Source: Heterohyrax brucei (taxonomy: Eukaryota; Chordata; Mammalia; Hyracoidea; Procaviidae). Taken from it: a stretch of 64,000 nt of DNA. The stretch is taken from assembly GCA_028571685.1 (NCBI GenBank), contig CM053143.1, positions 151,026,329-151,090,328 of the forward strand, read 5' to 3'. Positions 10,792-21,020 of this stretch are shown here, piece after piece (the first letter of the stretch is position 1; the number at the start of each line of letters is the position of its first letter). The notes below the pieces were generated by a model. The model did not search any database. It worked only from the letters and a program-made list of their open reading frames with translations, and was not told the DNA's origin. Both the position numbers and the translations under genes were made by a program.

Positions 10792-11307
10792 ACTATATCA
10801 ACATGTGACCAGAAGAACCAGATGGTGCTTGACTACTACCAAAGACAGCTGTAACGGGGCACACAATGTAGAGTTCCTGAGCAGCACAAGAAAAAGAGGG
10901 ATGGTGTTCAAGAACTCTACTAATAACAGTCTGAAGGCCTGGAGGGTCCCCTGGGAGCATAGCCCCTAGATCTGCAGCTGTCCCTGACCAGAAAACACTC
11001 CTGGGGTCAACTCTTTGGACAAAAATGGACTGGACTTGGGGACATAATGTGACCATACTTTATGGTATGTGTATTTTATGGTTCTATGCATTTATAGGAG
11101 GCTGTCCTACTGGTCTCTTTCTAGATGGAAGAGAAGACAGCAGAGAGGAGGGGACAGGAGCTTGTTAAGAGGATACGACCAGTATACAATGAAAAGCAGG
11201 AGTGTGCTGTCACTGGGCAAGAAGAGCAGAAGGAGCTGAAGACAGGCGGGCATGCAAAATTGATTTGGATTGTATACTGTCACTTAATCACAGTAAAAGG
11301 GAAAGAA
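10792..11307 (+). mobile_element. L1 3'-UTR-like retroposon with target-site duplication
   Basis: This 5'-truncated insert runs from GTGACCAGAAGAACCAGATGGTGC to an A-rich tail (GTAAAAGGGAAAGAAAAA). It is flanked by AAAAGTAGATCATTCA (10776-10791) and AAAAGTGGATCATTCA (11308-11323), a 16-bp duplication with one mismatch. That shows L1-style insertion in sense orientation. The body matches 7470-7795 and, inverted, 48590-49165 (...GGACATCATCTTGTTCTTCTGGTC). Confidence 0.7.
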
Positions 11308-11323
11308 AAAAAGTGGATCATTC

Positions 11324-12781
11324 AGAATTTTCTTTTTTAACATGTTCAGTAAGCCGGGCAACTACCCATTTCAAGAATATTTCCCTACATCCAACAACCA
11401 TCTCTTCCATAGACTTCTGTAAATAAATACCTTTGTAAATAAAGATGTATAGACATTCTGAGAAGAACAGTTACTCCCAATTGGAGTGATGATGGAAACA
11501 TTTTGGGGAAAAAAAAAATCTTACAGAAGTACATCTCCAGTAGGGTTTTTTAAGGTCATTTTATTTTAAAAAATAAACTGTACCCACATTTCCCATATAT
11601 TCTAAATATAAATATTTAATATTCTTTTTAATTGCTATTGCAAGACAAAGGCAATTTGGGAATATAATTTTCAGCCTGCAGATCACAAAGAGATACTTAT
11701 AATAAAAGCCACAAGGCACTGGGGAAGGAAAAGAATCTTGTGGTTCAAAGCAATCAGTAATGGAGGAAAAGGTGACATGGAATCTGCTTTTGCGCTTGAA
11801 AACTCTTGGCCAAATGCCAAAAACAAAATCTCAAAAGCTCTAATAATAAGGACCAGAGCTTCAGAAATTAGCAAACCCACACTTAAAAACTACAAAATGT
11901 CAAAACCCTAAAGAACAGCAGAACCAAAAAACTATTTCCTTTGCATAATTTGATACTAGATCTAAACACTGGCACTTACTTTTTCTGGAAAACAAAGAAA
12001 ACTTAAAGGAAAAAAAAAAGAACATAATGACAAGCTTCATTTTATTCTATTAAAACAGAGAGATGTCATACTTCCAAGAGTAATTCCATCAAAGAGATAC
12101 CTGTAGAAAATGTTTATTCAAGACTTGAATATTGAAAAATAGGATAAATAAGATATTCATGTCAAGGGCAAAATATTCTAATCTCCAAAACCACATTTTG
12201 CACACTTTTTTTTTTAAAAAAAAGAAGGCACTCTGACTCCATTTTGCTGTGCCATATTGCACAAATATATTTTTCCAACTCTAAAACACCTTAGAAAATC
12301 ACCATTCCAACCACCCCTATACTCTCAAAAAGAAGTAAAAATCTGATCAGAAGACTAAGAAAGCCAATTCGGAAAGTAACCAAGGAATTTTCAAGCGTCC
12401 TGACTCCAGCGAAGCTGTCCAACCAGTTTTTATTTTTACCCTCATCTTTCCTGGCCACGGCCTGCACAGGACGCAGCTGTGCTGTGCCAATCTAGGTCAC
12501 TCAACACGGAGGATCAGTGGGCAACAGCCGCCCTAGCCACTTTTAGAAGGGTCCATGTGGGTGAGGAGTGCTCGCGCACAGACCTGCACGTACTTGGGTC
12601 TCGGGGTGCCCAGCGACCAGCAACTGCCTGGGTTTTGCTCTTTCTAGGCTTCACGCTCCGAACCAAAACTTTCTCACCTGAGGAAAATGAACCTAAATAG
12701 GGAAAACAAGTCAAATGCTGAAACTGGATAGTCTCATTCCCAACATTTTTAAAAAGCTGCTATTTTCCAGTACAGTATATC
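11324..12781. other. No recognisable feature
   Basis: 1.45 kb of mostly AT-rich intron, with poly-A/T runs at 11511, 12009 and 12208; 12420-12700 is GC-richer. No exon signature recognised; open frames of 66-73 codons here look like chance. Confidence 0.4.
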
Positions 12782-12992
12782 ACCACCCTACCATTACCAC
12801 TGAATCGATTCCAACTCACAGTGACCCTGAGTGTCTCAGAGGAGGGTTTTTAAAGGCTGAGTTTTCAGAAGACCACTAGGTCTTTTTCTGAGGTTCCTCT
12901 GGGTAGATTCAAAGCTCTAAACTTTCAATTAGCAGCTAATTGTGTTAACCCAGTTAGCTGAGTCACCTGCTTGCACCACCCAGGGATGCCTG
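12782..12992 (-). mobile_element. AfroSINE (long subtype)
   Basis: Reversed: CACTGAATCGATTCCAACTCACAGTGACCC, TAAAGGCTGAGTTTTCAGAAGACCACTAGGTC, TTAGCAGCTAATTGTGTTAACCCAGTT...GCACCACCCAGGGATGCC. It abuts the GCGTGC tract. Confidence 0.85.
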
Positions 12993-13002
12993 TTCAGAAA
13001 GA

Positions 13003-13040
13003 GCGTGCGCGTGCGCGTGCGCGTGCGCGTGCGCGTGCGC
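13003..13040. repeat. (GCGTGC)6.3 perfect alternating purine-pyrimidine tract
   Basis: 38 bp of uninterrupted G/C/T alternation with hexamer period between two AfroSINE pieces. Such CG/TG alternation is the classic Z-DNA-forming pattern. Confidence 0.95.
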
Positions 13041-13065
13041 TCCAGGAACGCCGGTTCAGAGTCTC

Positions 13066-13156
13066 AGCGTGCGTGCGTGCGTGGGTGTGAGCATGCGCGC
13101 GTGAGTGCGTGCGTGCCTGCATTTGTGCGTGTCTACGCGTGCAGGCGCGCACACCA
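13066..13156. repeat. Degenerate GTGC/GCGC-rich microsatellite
   Basis: A second tract (GCGTGCGTGCGTGCGTGGGTGTGAGCATGCGCGCGTGAGTGCGTGCG..., then CGCGTGCAGGCGCGCACACC) follows 25 bp after the perfect one. It is largely alternating but interrupted. Confidence 0.85.
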
Positions 13157-13230
13157 CTAAGTCAATCTCAACTCATACAGATCCTACAGGACACAGCACA
13201 GCTGCCTCACGGGATTTCCAAAGCTATGTC
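13153..13230 (-). mobile_element. AfroSINE fragment
   Basis: CACTAAGTCAATCTCAACTCATACAGATCCTACAGGACACAGCACAGCTGCCTCACGGGATTTCC is the 3' half of a reversed SINE, truncated by the L1-like repeat that follows. Confidence 0.7.
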
Positions 13231-13234
13231 CCCT

Positions 13235-14060
13235 TTTATGTTGTTTTTTAAAACAATTTTATTGTGCTTTAGGTGAAGGTTTCTAGTGCAAGTTAGTTTC
13301 TCATTCAAAAATTTATGCTTTTTTGTATGTGACATTGGCTGCAATAGCTATAATGCGACAGCACCTTCTCCTTTTCCACCCTGGGTTCCCTGGGTTCACA
13401 TCTCCAGTTTTCTTGTACCTTTCCTGCCTTTTAGTTTTGCTTTTGGGCACGAGTTGCCCTTTGGGGCTCCTATATTTGATCAAACTAAGAAGCCTGTTCC
13501 TCATGTGTGTTATTGTTTGTTTACAGGTCTCACCTTTGTCTCAAAAGTGGGCTTTGGGGTAGCTTCAGTTCTAAGTTATTGGGTTTTCTAAGGACTATAG
13601 TCTCAAGGCTTCTTCAAGCCTCTGTCACACCAGTAAATCTGGTTTTTGTGTGAACTTGTATATTTGTGTGTGTACATGTACTTGAATGTTGTTCCACATA
13701 TTTCTCCCAATCTGTCTGGGACTTTCTACTGCGGCCCCTTTCAGAGTCATTGATGGTGGTAGTGGGGCTGGTGAAGTCTCTTGTTCCTGTGGTCCTTCTT
13801 TGGACTGATATTCTACTTGTATTTTTGGTTTTCTTCATTCTCCTTTGCTCCAGATGGGATGGGACAAATCAGTGTATCTTAGATGGCCACTTGTGAGTTT
13901 TTAAGGTCCTAGTCACTACTCAGCAAAGTAGTACATAGAACATTTTATGAACTATGTTATACCGGTTGACCTAGATGTCCCCTAAGACTATGGTCCCCTA
14001 CCCTCAGTCCCAGCAACTCAGTCCCTCAAGGTGTCTGGATGCATCCAGGAAGAGAAAGCT
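13235..14060 (-). mobile_element. L1 3'-UTR-like repeat (long copy)
   Basis: Antisense orientation: a T-rich start, ATTTTATTGTGCTTTAGGTGAAGGTTT, then a long body including TTTCTTCATTCTCCTTTGCTCCAGATGGGATGGG...CTTAGATGGCCACTTGTGAG...TTGACCTAGATGTCCCC. The motifs TTAGATGGC and GTTGACTTAGAAGTCCC-like recur at 51750-51960. Confidence 0.6.
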
Positions 14061-14180
14061 TTATGGACACGGACTGCCACATCTTTGTCCGGCAGGGCAG
14101 ACTGAAGGGTTCAATTCAAATCACTGACCCTTCAGTTTGTAGCCAGGTTCTTAAATACAGCACCACCAGGGCTCTTTCTA
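14061..14180 (-). mobile_element. AfroSINE 5' fragment
   Basis: GGTTCAATTCAAATCACTGACCCTTCAGTTTGTAGCCAGGTTCTTAAATACAGCACCACCAGGGCTCTT is the reversed 5' half. Confidence 0.65.
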
Positions 14181-14399
14181 GTTCAGGATACAGATTCACA
14201 TGGTATTGGGAAGAAATCTCAGATGGATCATTTTATTTATTCTTAAGCAATACTTTACAATCAGTATGATTCATATGATAGTATTTTTACACCTTGTTGA
14301 ATCAGATGGGTGCTGGGTTAAGCATGTGACACTCAATGACAGCTATTAAAAAGGACAATCTTCTCATAGGAATAAAGACATCTATTAATGCTTCTTTTT

Positions 14400-14600
14400 A
14401 ACCATTCCAGATTATAATCCTATATTCACTTTCACAAGGTAGCCACTGTTCTTTTTTAATTATTATGTACTTGCTTTTCTCTATAGTTTTATCACTTGTT
14501 TGTGCATCCCTAAATATTCTGACTTTTTGGTAAAATGCTCGTAACATTTGATGATGGTCCCCTCAACATTCCTTTTCCCCCTTCTCCTGAAGGCACCCAG
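14400..14600 (-). mobile_element. Possible L1-like continuation
   Basis: GTAGCCACTGTTCTTTTTTAATTATTATGTACTTGCTTTTCTCTATAG is similar to an antisense L1 3'-UTR segment. The match is weak. Confidence 0.3.
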
Positions 14601-14639
14601 ATTATTCTGTATGGATTTCACCACTTCTCTGTTGGGTAG

Positions 14640-15545
14640 CTGCTAGGGTATTTGGTGGGTATGGGTGAGGGTGGACCTTTGTTGGCTTATGCTAATTAAC
14701 TCATTTATTCCCCCAGCTGACCTCATCAGGCTGTGTCCTCGTTTACTACCCAGAAGCTATCAAGACAATGTGAAGACTGGAAAGGATCCTGTCCGGTCCT
14801 CAGTGAGAAAAGCCTGGACCTTCTAGGGTGGGGAAGGGCAAGTGAGAGGCTCTGGGTGAACCCTGAGCATAAAGCTACACAATGCACCACAGAGCTGAAA
14901 GGCTCAGAGAATCCAGGTCCTTACTGATATCACTGAGCTGCAGAATCTTTCTCATCTGCAATAGGGATCTCCCTTGAGACTGCCAATGAGCCAATTAATT
15001 ATCTTTTTTTAAATTTTTAACCAGTTTAGGTTGTATTTCTATTACTTGAAAGCATAAGAATTCAAGCCAATATAACATACAAATTTTTTTAATGGAAAAA
15101 GTTACTGAAGGATACACACACACTAGGATGCAATTCATTTTTAAAAATACATGGTACAACTTGCAGCTCTTAACAAAGCTAGAAGTCAGTAGCATCAAGT
15201 CAGAGCAGCACCAGGGTTCCTCAGGACACTTGGAAGGCAGAGTTCCCAGATGTGTCAGAATGTGGAGTTGGGGAGATGCCTGGAACATCCTTCCTAGGCT
15301 GTAGTACCAACTACAGAGTGTAGTGGGTGAGAAGACTTGTTTCTGGGTTTTTCTTAAAAACATCAAAAATGTTTATAAAGCCAACGCTGGCTTCCACCAA
15401 CCTTCAGCCTCTTCCATGCCACTCTACCTCTGTCCCTTCATTAGAGTTCACCATCGTCACTGGCACTCGAAAGCACCCTTGGTGAACAGCCTACATCACA
15501 CGTCACAGAAGAGTGGTTACGTGGACACAGCCTCAGCAGCCAGGT
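14640..15545. other. No recognisable feature
   Basis: Unique-looking intron. A 123-codon minus-strand frame (14995-15366) has no recognisable domain and spans poly-T sequence, so I do not call it. Confidence 0.4.
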
Positions 15546-15547
15546 TG

Positions 15548-15722
15548 CATGAATGGATTTGAAGTTCAGCTCTGCCATTTATAACTGTGTAACCACTGGG
15601 CATTTACTTAACTTCTCTGTAAAATGAGATTAATAAAGTTTATACCTAGCTCAATGCACGGGAAAAGTTAAGAGGTAGCTCACATAAAATGTGTGCCAGA
15701 CAACACTGATATTGTAAGTGGC
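15548..15722 (+). repeat. MIR
   Basis: GAAGTTCAGCTCTGCCATTTATAACTGTGTAACCACTGGGCATTTACTTAACTTCTCTGTAAAATGAGATTAATAAAG follows the MIR core order. Confidence 0.75.
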
Positions 15723-16254
15723 TCTTGCATCAACCCCTGACTTCTGTGCAAAAGAGGATGAGACATAGGGTTCTCAGTAACTAATTTTTGAAAGTAGAAC
15801 ACCAGGCCCCTCCTCCTTGTCCATTCCTAATCCATCTCAGCTCTGCTGAGACCTCTTCAGCATCATAGCAAACTCACAAGTCTACAGGGAGAGACAGGTG
15901 ATGAGTACACATGAGTTGCACTAGACAGGAATCGAACCCATTTCTCCATCATGGAAGGCAGGAATTCTACTGATGAATCACCAATGTCTCCTCAGAAATG
16001 TTAGGTCTGTTTAAATTACTTTTGTCATAAACTACAGTAATTGACAGAGTCTGCAGAAAACCTAATCCCTGTCCTTGGAGAGGGCCCAACAGGGCCTAGG
16101 CTAGGGCCAGACAGAACGATGGACTACCAAGTGCCCACCTTTGCCGTCAGGGCTGTGAGTGCAGCCTTCCTGGTAAGCACTCCAGCTTCATCCAGCACTC
16201 TCTTCACTCCCAACTTTGCAGGTCTCCTTAAATGCACCTGACTCATCTCTGGAG
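15723..16254. other. No recognisable feature
   Basis: Nothing recognised. Confidence 0.35.
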
Positions 16255-16548
16255 TCTTCACACATCCTGAAGCCTCCACCAAGAACACAATTTCCTGCTC
16301 CTTTTGCTTGCTCATCCTCTGGGTCTCCCTTCAAATGCCACTTCCTCAGAAAGGTCCGCCCTGAAGTCTCACAGACCAAAGTACGTCCTGTCCCTCTCTT
16401 GTTCCATGCAACCTGTTCCTCTCTTTCTGAACATTCTGCACTGAGGGGCTGTCCTTCCAGGTGAAATGTAAACCTCATAAAGGCAGAGACCACATTTGTC
16501 TCATATCTACTGAAGCCCTAGGAAGACTTCAAGAAATAGAGGATAAAT
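16255..16548 (+). repeat. L2 fragment
   Basis: CTTCAAATGCCACTTCCTCAGAAAGGTCCGCCCTGAAGTC ... GTAAACCTCATAAAGGCAGAGACCACATTTGTC follows the L2 consensus (caaatgtcacctcctc...ccctga; gtaagctccatgagggcagggat). Confidence 0.65.
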
Positions 16549-16555
16549 GTATAAA

Positions 16556-16746
16556 TAACAACCCTAAATAAAACCAAACCCACTGCCACTGAATCAACTC
16601 CAACTCATAGCAACCCTATAGGATGCAGTAGAACTGTCCCACAGAGTTTCCAACTAGTGCCTGGAAGATTGGAATTGCCAACATTTTGGTTAGCAGCAAT
16701 TAGCACTTAACCACTGTATTACCAGGGTTTCCAGTAACAACCCTAA
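16556..16746 (-). mobile_element. AfroSINE with perfect 12-bp target-site duplication
   Basis: The reversed SINE (16568-16734: AACCAAACCCACTGCCACTGAATCAACTCC ... ACTGTATTACCAGGGTTTCC) is flanked by TAACAACCCTAA at 16556-16567 and 16735-16746. The head, B-box-like part (reverse of GGTTAGCAGC..) and tail are all present. Confidence 0.95.
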
Positions 16747-17771
16747 GTGAGACAGAATGCCCATCAGTACAGACCCATGCAGAAAGGCCCACCCAACATA
16801 ACACGAGTAACAGCACCTAGAAGCGAAAAACCCTCAGAGAAACCACTGAACCCTCAAATCCCAGTTTCCACATTTCCAGTCACCTTCCCGGGGCTTCTCA
16901 TCCACAGTAAGAAGTAACTCTTCAAGATTCCCTGGGGAGAGAAGGGCTGCTTTAGGTACTAACAAGACACAAAGTCTCAAAGAAAACTGTCAGGGGAAAA
17001 AAAGAACCACAATACTCTACCACTTTCTCCAAGGAGGAGTTTCTCTTGGAAATGTTGCCCATGGTCTTTCAATAGCAGATAGAAAATGGGAATATCTCCA
17101 AAAATTGTTAGTGTCATATACATCTATGCAGGTGTGTGTGTATATATTCAGCCTGGACAAAAATAATGTTTAAGTATTTCTACTATAATGTGCACATCCC
17201 TGAAAATTAATGAAAAGTATCACAAAGTTAGGCAAATCTCTAAAAACCTTGTATTCTACAAAGTCATACACAAAAAGATTACAAGGTTTACGGAAAGTGC
17301 AAAGTTGGTGCAGAAAAACTGCATTCAACTTTGTCATCAAGAGCTCTAACAAAAATAACAACACCTAAAATTATTAGCATAGATTAAAAAAAGTGTCTAG
17401 TTTCCTATTATAGAATAAACACAGGACTTTACCAAAAAGGGGGACAAGAGGAAAAGCTGCATAGTGGAAAGGATGTGATGGAAGGCAGAGGCTGCTGCTT
17501 TATGGAGATAAGATGGAAATGCAGAAAGATCTGGGAAAATCAAACTTTTCAAAGAAGCACAAAGGCAAGTGGAGCCCGGAGCAAGAACAAAGGATGTTCC
17601 CCTCCCTGGCTTGCTTCATTCAGCTCTCTCAGCTGACTTTGCATTCAACTACTACTATTTAGTAATGCCAAACATTAAGATGCCAGAAAATAATCACATA
17701 CGAGCAACCGCAACTTAGACATGATTAAGCATCTTCTCCCTATTTTCCAACTACAGATGCAAATAATCACA
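16747..17771. other. No recognisable feature
   Basis: AT-rich intron with a short TG repeat near 17133. No known repeat recognised. Confidence 0.35.
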
Positions 17772-18135
17772 TTGTTGTTGGGTGCCGTCAGTCAAATCTG
17801 ACTTGTAGCAGCACCATATCCAGAGTAGAACTGCCCCATAGAATTTTCTAGGCTATAATCTTTACAGGGGAAACCCTGGTGGTTAAGTGCTACATCTGCT
17901 GAGGGTCAGCAGTTCAAATCTCCCAAGCGCTCCTTGGAAATTCCATGGAACTGTTCTCTGTTCTATAGGTTTGCTATGAATCAGAATCAACTTGATGGCA
18001 GTGGGTTTGGGGTTTTTAGAATCTTTACAGAAGCCAGTCACCAGGTGTTTTCTCCCACAGAGCAGCCAATGGGTTCAAATTGCCAACCACTTGGTTAGCA
18101 GCCAAGTGTTTAACCATTGTGCTACCAGAGCTCTT
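17772..18135 (-). mobile_element. AfroSINE (long subtype), split by a second SINE
   Basis: The left half (17772-17867: GGGTGCCGTCAGTCAAATCTGAC ... TAGGCTATAATCTTTACAG) and the right half (18031-18135: AAGCCAGTCACCAGGTGTTTTCTCCC ... GGTTAGCAGCCAAGTG...GCTACCAGAGCTC) are one reversed SINE, separated by a sense-orientation AfroSINE. Confidence 0.9.
17868..18019 (+). mobile_element. AfroSINE nested in AfroSINE
   Basis: A sense SINE (GGGAAACCCTGGTGG ... GATGGCAGTGGGTTTGGGGTTTTTAG) is flanked by the duplicated host sequence AATCTTTACAG (17857-17867 and 18020-18030). Confidence 0.95.
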
Positions 18136-18990
18136 TAAAATTACAGAAACACCAACTGTATTTGCTCAGAACACCAGATGCCCAAGCCAGGTAAGTAGTC
18201 TGAGAGTGCAGCTACAGCCAGGAGGTGCCAGACGGGCCAGCCAAAAGAAGGGCCACTGTGAGGGGTACCACTGGAGGACTCAGGTGCCACAGCAAGCAAG
18301 CAGGTTAGCTCAGAAGCCTGACCACTTTGCCTGCCAGTCTCACATGAGCAAAGCTTACTAAAACAGACACAGTAGAGAACCTTGAAGTGGGACATTGGGT
18401 AGCAGATACCTGTGTTACACATGGACTAAACAGAAGGATACATGTACAACACCTAACATAGAGCCTATCATGTAAACACACTAAATTCACAAGTTTTTCT
18501 TTCCTTGTTAGCATTAATTTCAGTTCTAGGTGTCAGTATCCAGAAGTATTTAAATACAGAGGAGTAGCTAGGTTTCACTCAAGAGGAAAGAAGCTGGGAA
18601 AGACATGTGAAGAGAAAGAAAGTAAAAACAGTATCACTTACCCCCATCAGAAAGGAAAAATATAGAACAGAATTTCAAATTGTCATGGAATTTTGATTTT
18701 CTGGAGCCACAGAGGCTGGATGGGCCCCCGAAACCAGTGTGCTGAAATAATTTTTAAACCCTAAACCAAAAATATCCCCTGACGTCTTCTCAAAGCCAAA
18801 CAGTTTAGCTTAATGAGTAAAAAATGTTTTCCTTGACTCCCAGACACCCTTTAACTCAGTACAGAAGTCACTCCTAAGGCTCCCCCTTCCGCCATAGATT
18901 AGATAGGCCTCTGAAGCCAAGCAAGAGTAAATGGCACATTAGCTTAAGGTGAGGACAATAAGATAGATGGAGGACTGGAAAGGGGGTAAT
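18136..18990. other. No recognisable feature
   Basis: Nothing recognised; a few GATA motifs, no exon. Confidence 0.35.
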
Positions 18991-18994
18991 GGGG

Positions 18995-19525
18995 TGTCAC
19001 GGATTGAACTGTGTCACCCAAAAATATATATATAGAAATTTGACTGGGTTATGATTACCAGCACTGTGTGATTGCCCTCCATTTTTGTGATTTTCCTATG
19101 CTGTATGTCAAAGAAGATTAGGGTGGGACTGTAAATCGCTTCTTAAGGTCCCCTCCCTGCTCCATTGTAAAGGGAGTTTCCCTGGAGTATGGCTTGCACC
19201 ACTCTTTATCGTTTCATCTTACAAGAGATACAAAGAAAGGGAAGTATGCAGGAGACTGGGGACCTCACGCCATCAAGAAAGCAGCACTGGGAGAAGCGCA
19301 TCCTTCAGACCTCAGGTTCCTGCACCAAGATGCTCCCTGACCAAAGACTGATACAACACAAAGACTGTCCTCCAGAGCCAACAGAGGGAAAGCCTTCCCC
19401 TGGGGCAGACCCCCTGAATTTGGACTTGTAGCCTACCAGACTGTGTAAGAATAAACTCTGCTTTGATAAAGCCATCCACTCAGTGGTATTTCTGTTAGAG
19501 CAGCCCTAGCTGACTGAAATGGAGT
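18995..19525 (+). mobile_element. Unclassified ~525-bp interspersed repeat (family K), sense
   Basis: Runs from CACGGATTGAACTGTGTCACCCAAAAATATATA to AATAAACTCTGCTTTGATAAAGCCATCCACTCAGTGGTATTTCTGTTAGAGCAGCCCTAGCTGACTGAAA. A diverged antisense copy is at 53040-53310. It has an AATAAA-like signal near the 3' end and is LTR-like in style. I recall relatives in mammals but cannot name the family securely. The 80-codon open frame inside it is not a gene. Confidence 0.6.
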
Positions 19526-19867
19526 ACCCACGGTCAGAGAATGTTGACATGTCGTGGGCTTGGCAACTAATGTCACAAAAGAATATGTGTATTAGCTAAT
19601 GAGAAACTAATTTGTTCTGTAAAGCTTCATGTAAAATACAAAAAAAAAAAAAAACAAAGAGCCAGAACCATAAGTGATTCAACAAGAATCATTCAAATCA
19701 TTCACGACTTGGCAAATAGTCCCTGATTTCAAACTCTCATTAAGATTTCCTAATCTACTGTACTTAAACAGACTACATACATATAACTTAAAGTTAGAAT
19801 GAAACAATTTATCTCCTTAAAGAAAAAAACAATGGCACCTTAAGCATTAAGCTCTTGTTTAAGATCC
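19526..19867. other. No clear feature; A-run
   Basis: Contains an A-rich stretch at 19640-19655; no repeat identified. Confidence 0.3.
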
Positions 19868-20097
19868 ATCAATCAAGCTGACAGCAGTGACATTCAGATA
19901 CGACCTTGGGGGCAGTGAGTTTACACTAAGGAGGCAGGAACAACCTAAAAAGGAGGGTGTGAAGGAATGGTTCTACAGGTCCAAGAATGTAATCTATGCC
20001 ACTGAACTGTACACATAGGAACCTGAATTCCTGTTATGTTTTTGCTGTGTATATTCTCAACAACAAAAATAAAATAAATTAAAAAAAAAAAAAGTGA
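19868..20097 (+). mobile_element. L1-like 3' end with A tail
   Basis: AATGTAATCTATGCCACTGAACTGTACACATAGGAACC ... TTTGCTGTGTATATTCTCAACAACAAAAATAAAATAAATT and then an A13 run has the form of a LINE 3' end. The attribution to L1 is from memory. Confidence 0.45.
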
Positions 20098-20452
20098 TCA
20101 CTCACTGGGTTCGTTCTGCCCCTGTAGAGTTTACGTCATCACACTAACCACTCTCCCACCAGCATTTACCTTCTGGAAAACAGTACAAGGGCTCTCATTT
20201 CAGAGAATGTGTTCAGGAGCCTTCAAGGTGGGAGGGTTCCTAGCACTCAGCACTACCTAGCATAGCGAAGATACTCAGATAACAGCTGGTAAAGGTGAAG
20301 AGCAGGGAGAAAGGGAGAGGCAAGCCACTTGCATGGCCAGACACTGGGATCATGACTTTTTTCTTTGAGAATACATAGTTTTACTTCTAAAGGATTCTAA
20401 ATGCTAACTCTTGTAGGTTACCATCTCCAACGAATACACAGACACAAACATC

Positions 20453-20497
20453 TACACACATACACATATATACATATACATGGGTGTATACACATAT
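20453..20497. repeat. CA/TA microsatellite (left)
   Basis: Alternating ACACATACACATATATACATATAC sequence immediately left of an AfroSINE; continues on its right. Confidence 0.8.
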
Positions 20498-20641
20498 AAC
20501 CCACTGCCGTCAAGTCAAGCCTGACTCATAGCGATCCTAGAGGTCAGAGCAGAACTGCGCTATAGACACTTGCACCTGGTGGATTTGAACTGCCACTCTC
20601 AGCTGACACAGCACTTAACCCAATACACCACCAGGTTTTCC
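20498..20641 (-). mobile_element. AfroSINE in a microsatellite
   Basis: Reversed SINE (CCCACTGCCGTCAAGTCAAGCCTGACTCATAGCGATCC ... CACCAGGTTTTCC) lacking the TTTGGTTAGCAGCC part; flanked on both sides by (CA/TA)n. Confidence 0.85.
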
Positions 20642-20697
20642 ATATATATATATACACATACATACATACACACACACACACGTATATATGTGTGTAC
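20642..20697. repeat. (TA)n/(CA)n microsatellite (right)
   Basis: ATATATATATATACACATACATACATACACACACACACACGTATATATGTGTG. Confidence 0.9.
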
Positions 20698-20777
20698 TGA
20701 GCACCTATCAATGACAGGCAGCAGGGCATAGCAGTCAACACTCCAAGCACTAGGACCAGAATGCCTTTTTTCAAATC

Positions 20778-21020
20778 TCAGCACTGCCACTTATTAGTGG
20801 TGTGACTTCTAGTATATCAGTTAACATTTCTGTGCTGCAGCCTTTCCATCTGAAAAAAAGGGCCTAAAATGGTACTTACCACAGAACTATCTACGTGCTA
20901 GGCGCTGTGCTAGGTGTTTTATACATATAAATGTATATCATCTCATCAACTCAAACAAGGAACTAGACCAGCACTGGCACGTGGTAAATGTTCAAGAAGC
21001 ATGTGAGTTATTATTTTTAT
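20778..21020 (+). repeat. MIR
   Basis: CAGCACTGCCACTTATTAGTGGTGTGACTTCTAG ... TTTCTGTGCTGCAGCCTTTCCATCTG ... GTGCTAGGCGCTGTGCTAGG ... AGCACTGGCACGTGGTAAATGTTCA. Confidence 0.75.

Noticed and set aside
14995-15366. 123-codon minus-strand open frame
   Set aside because: No domain recognised, partly from poly-T sequence, no flanking splice signals that I could tie to a gene.
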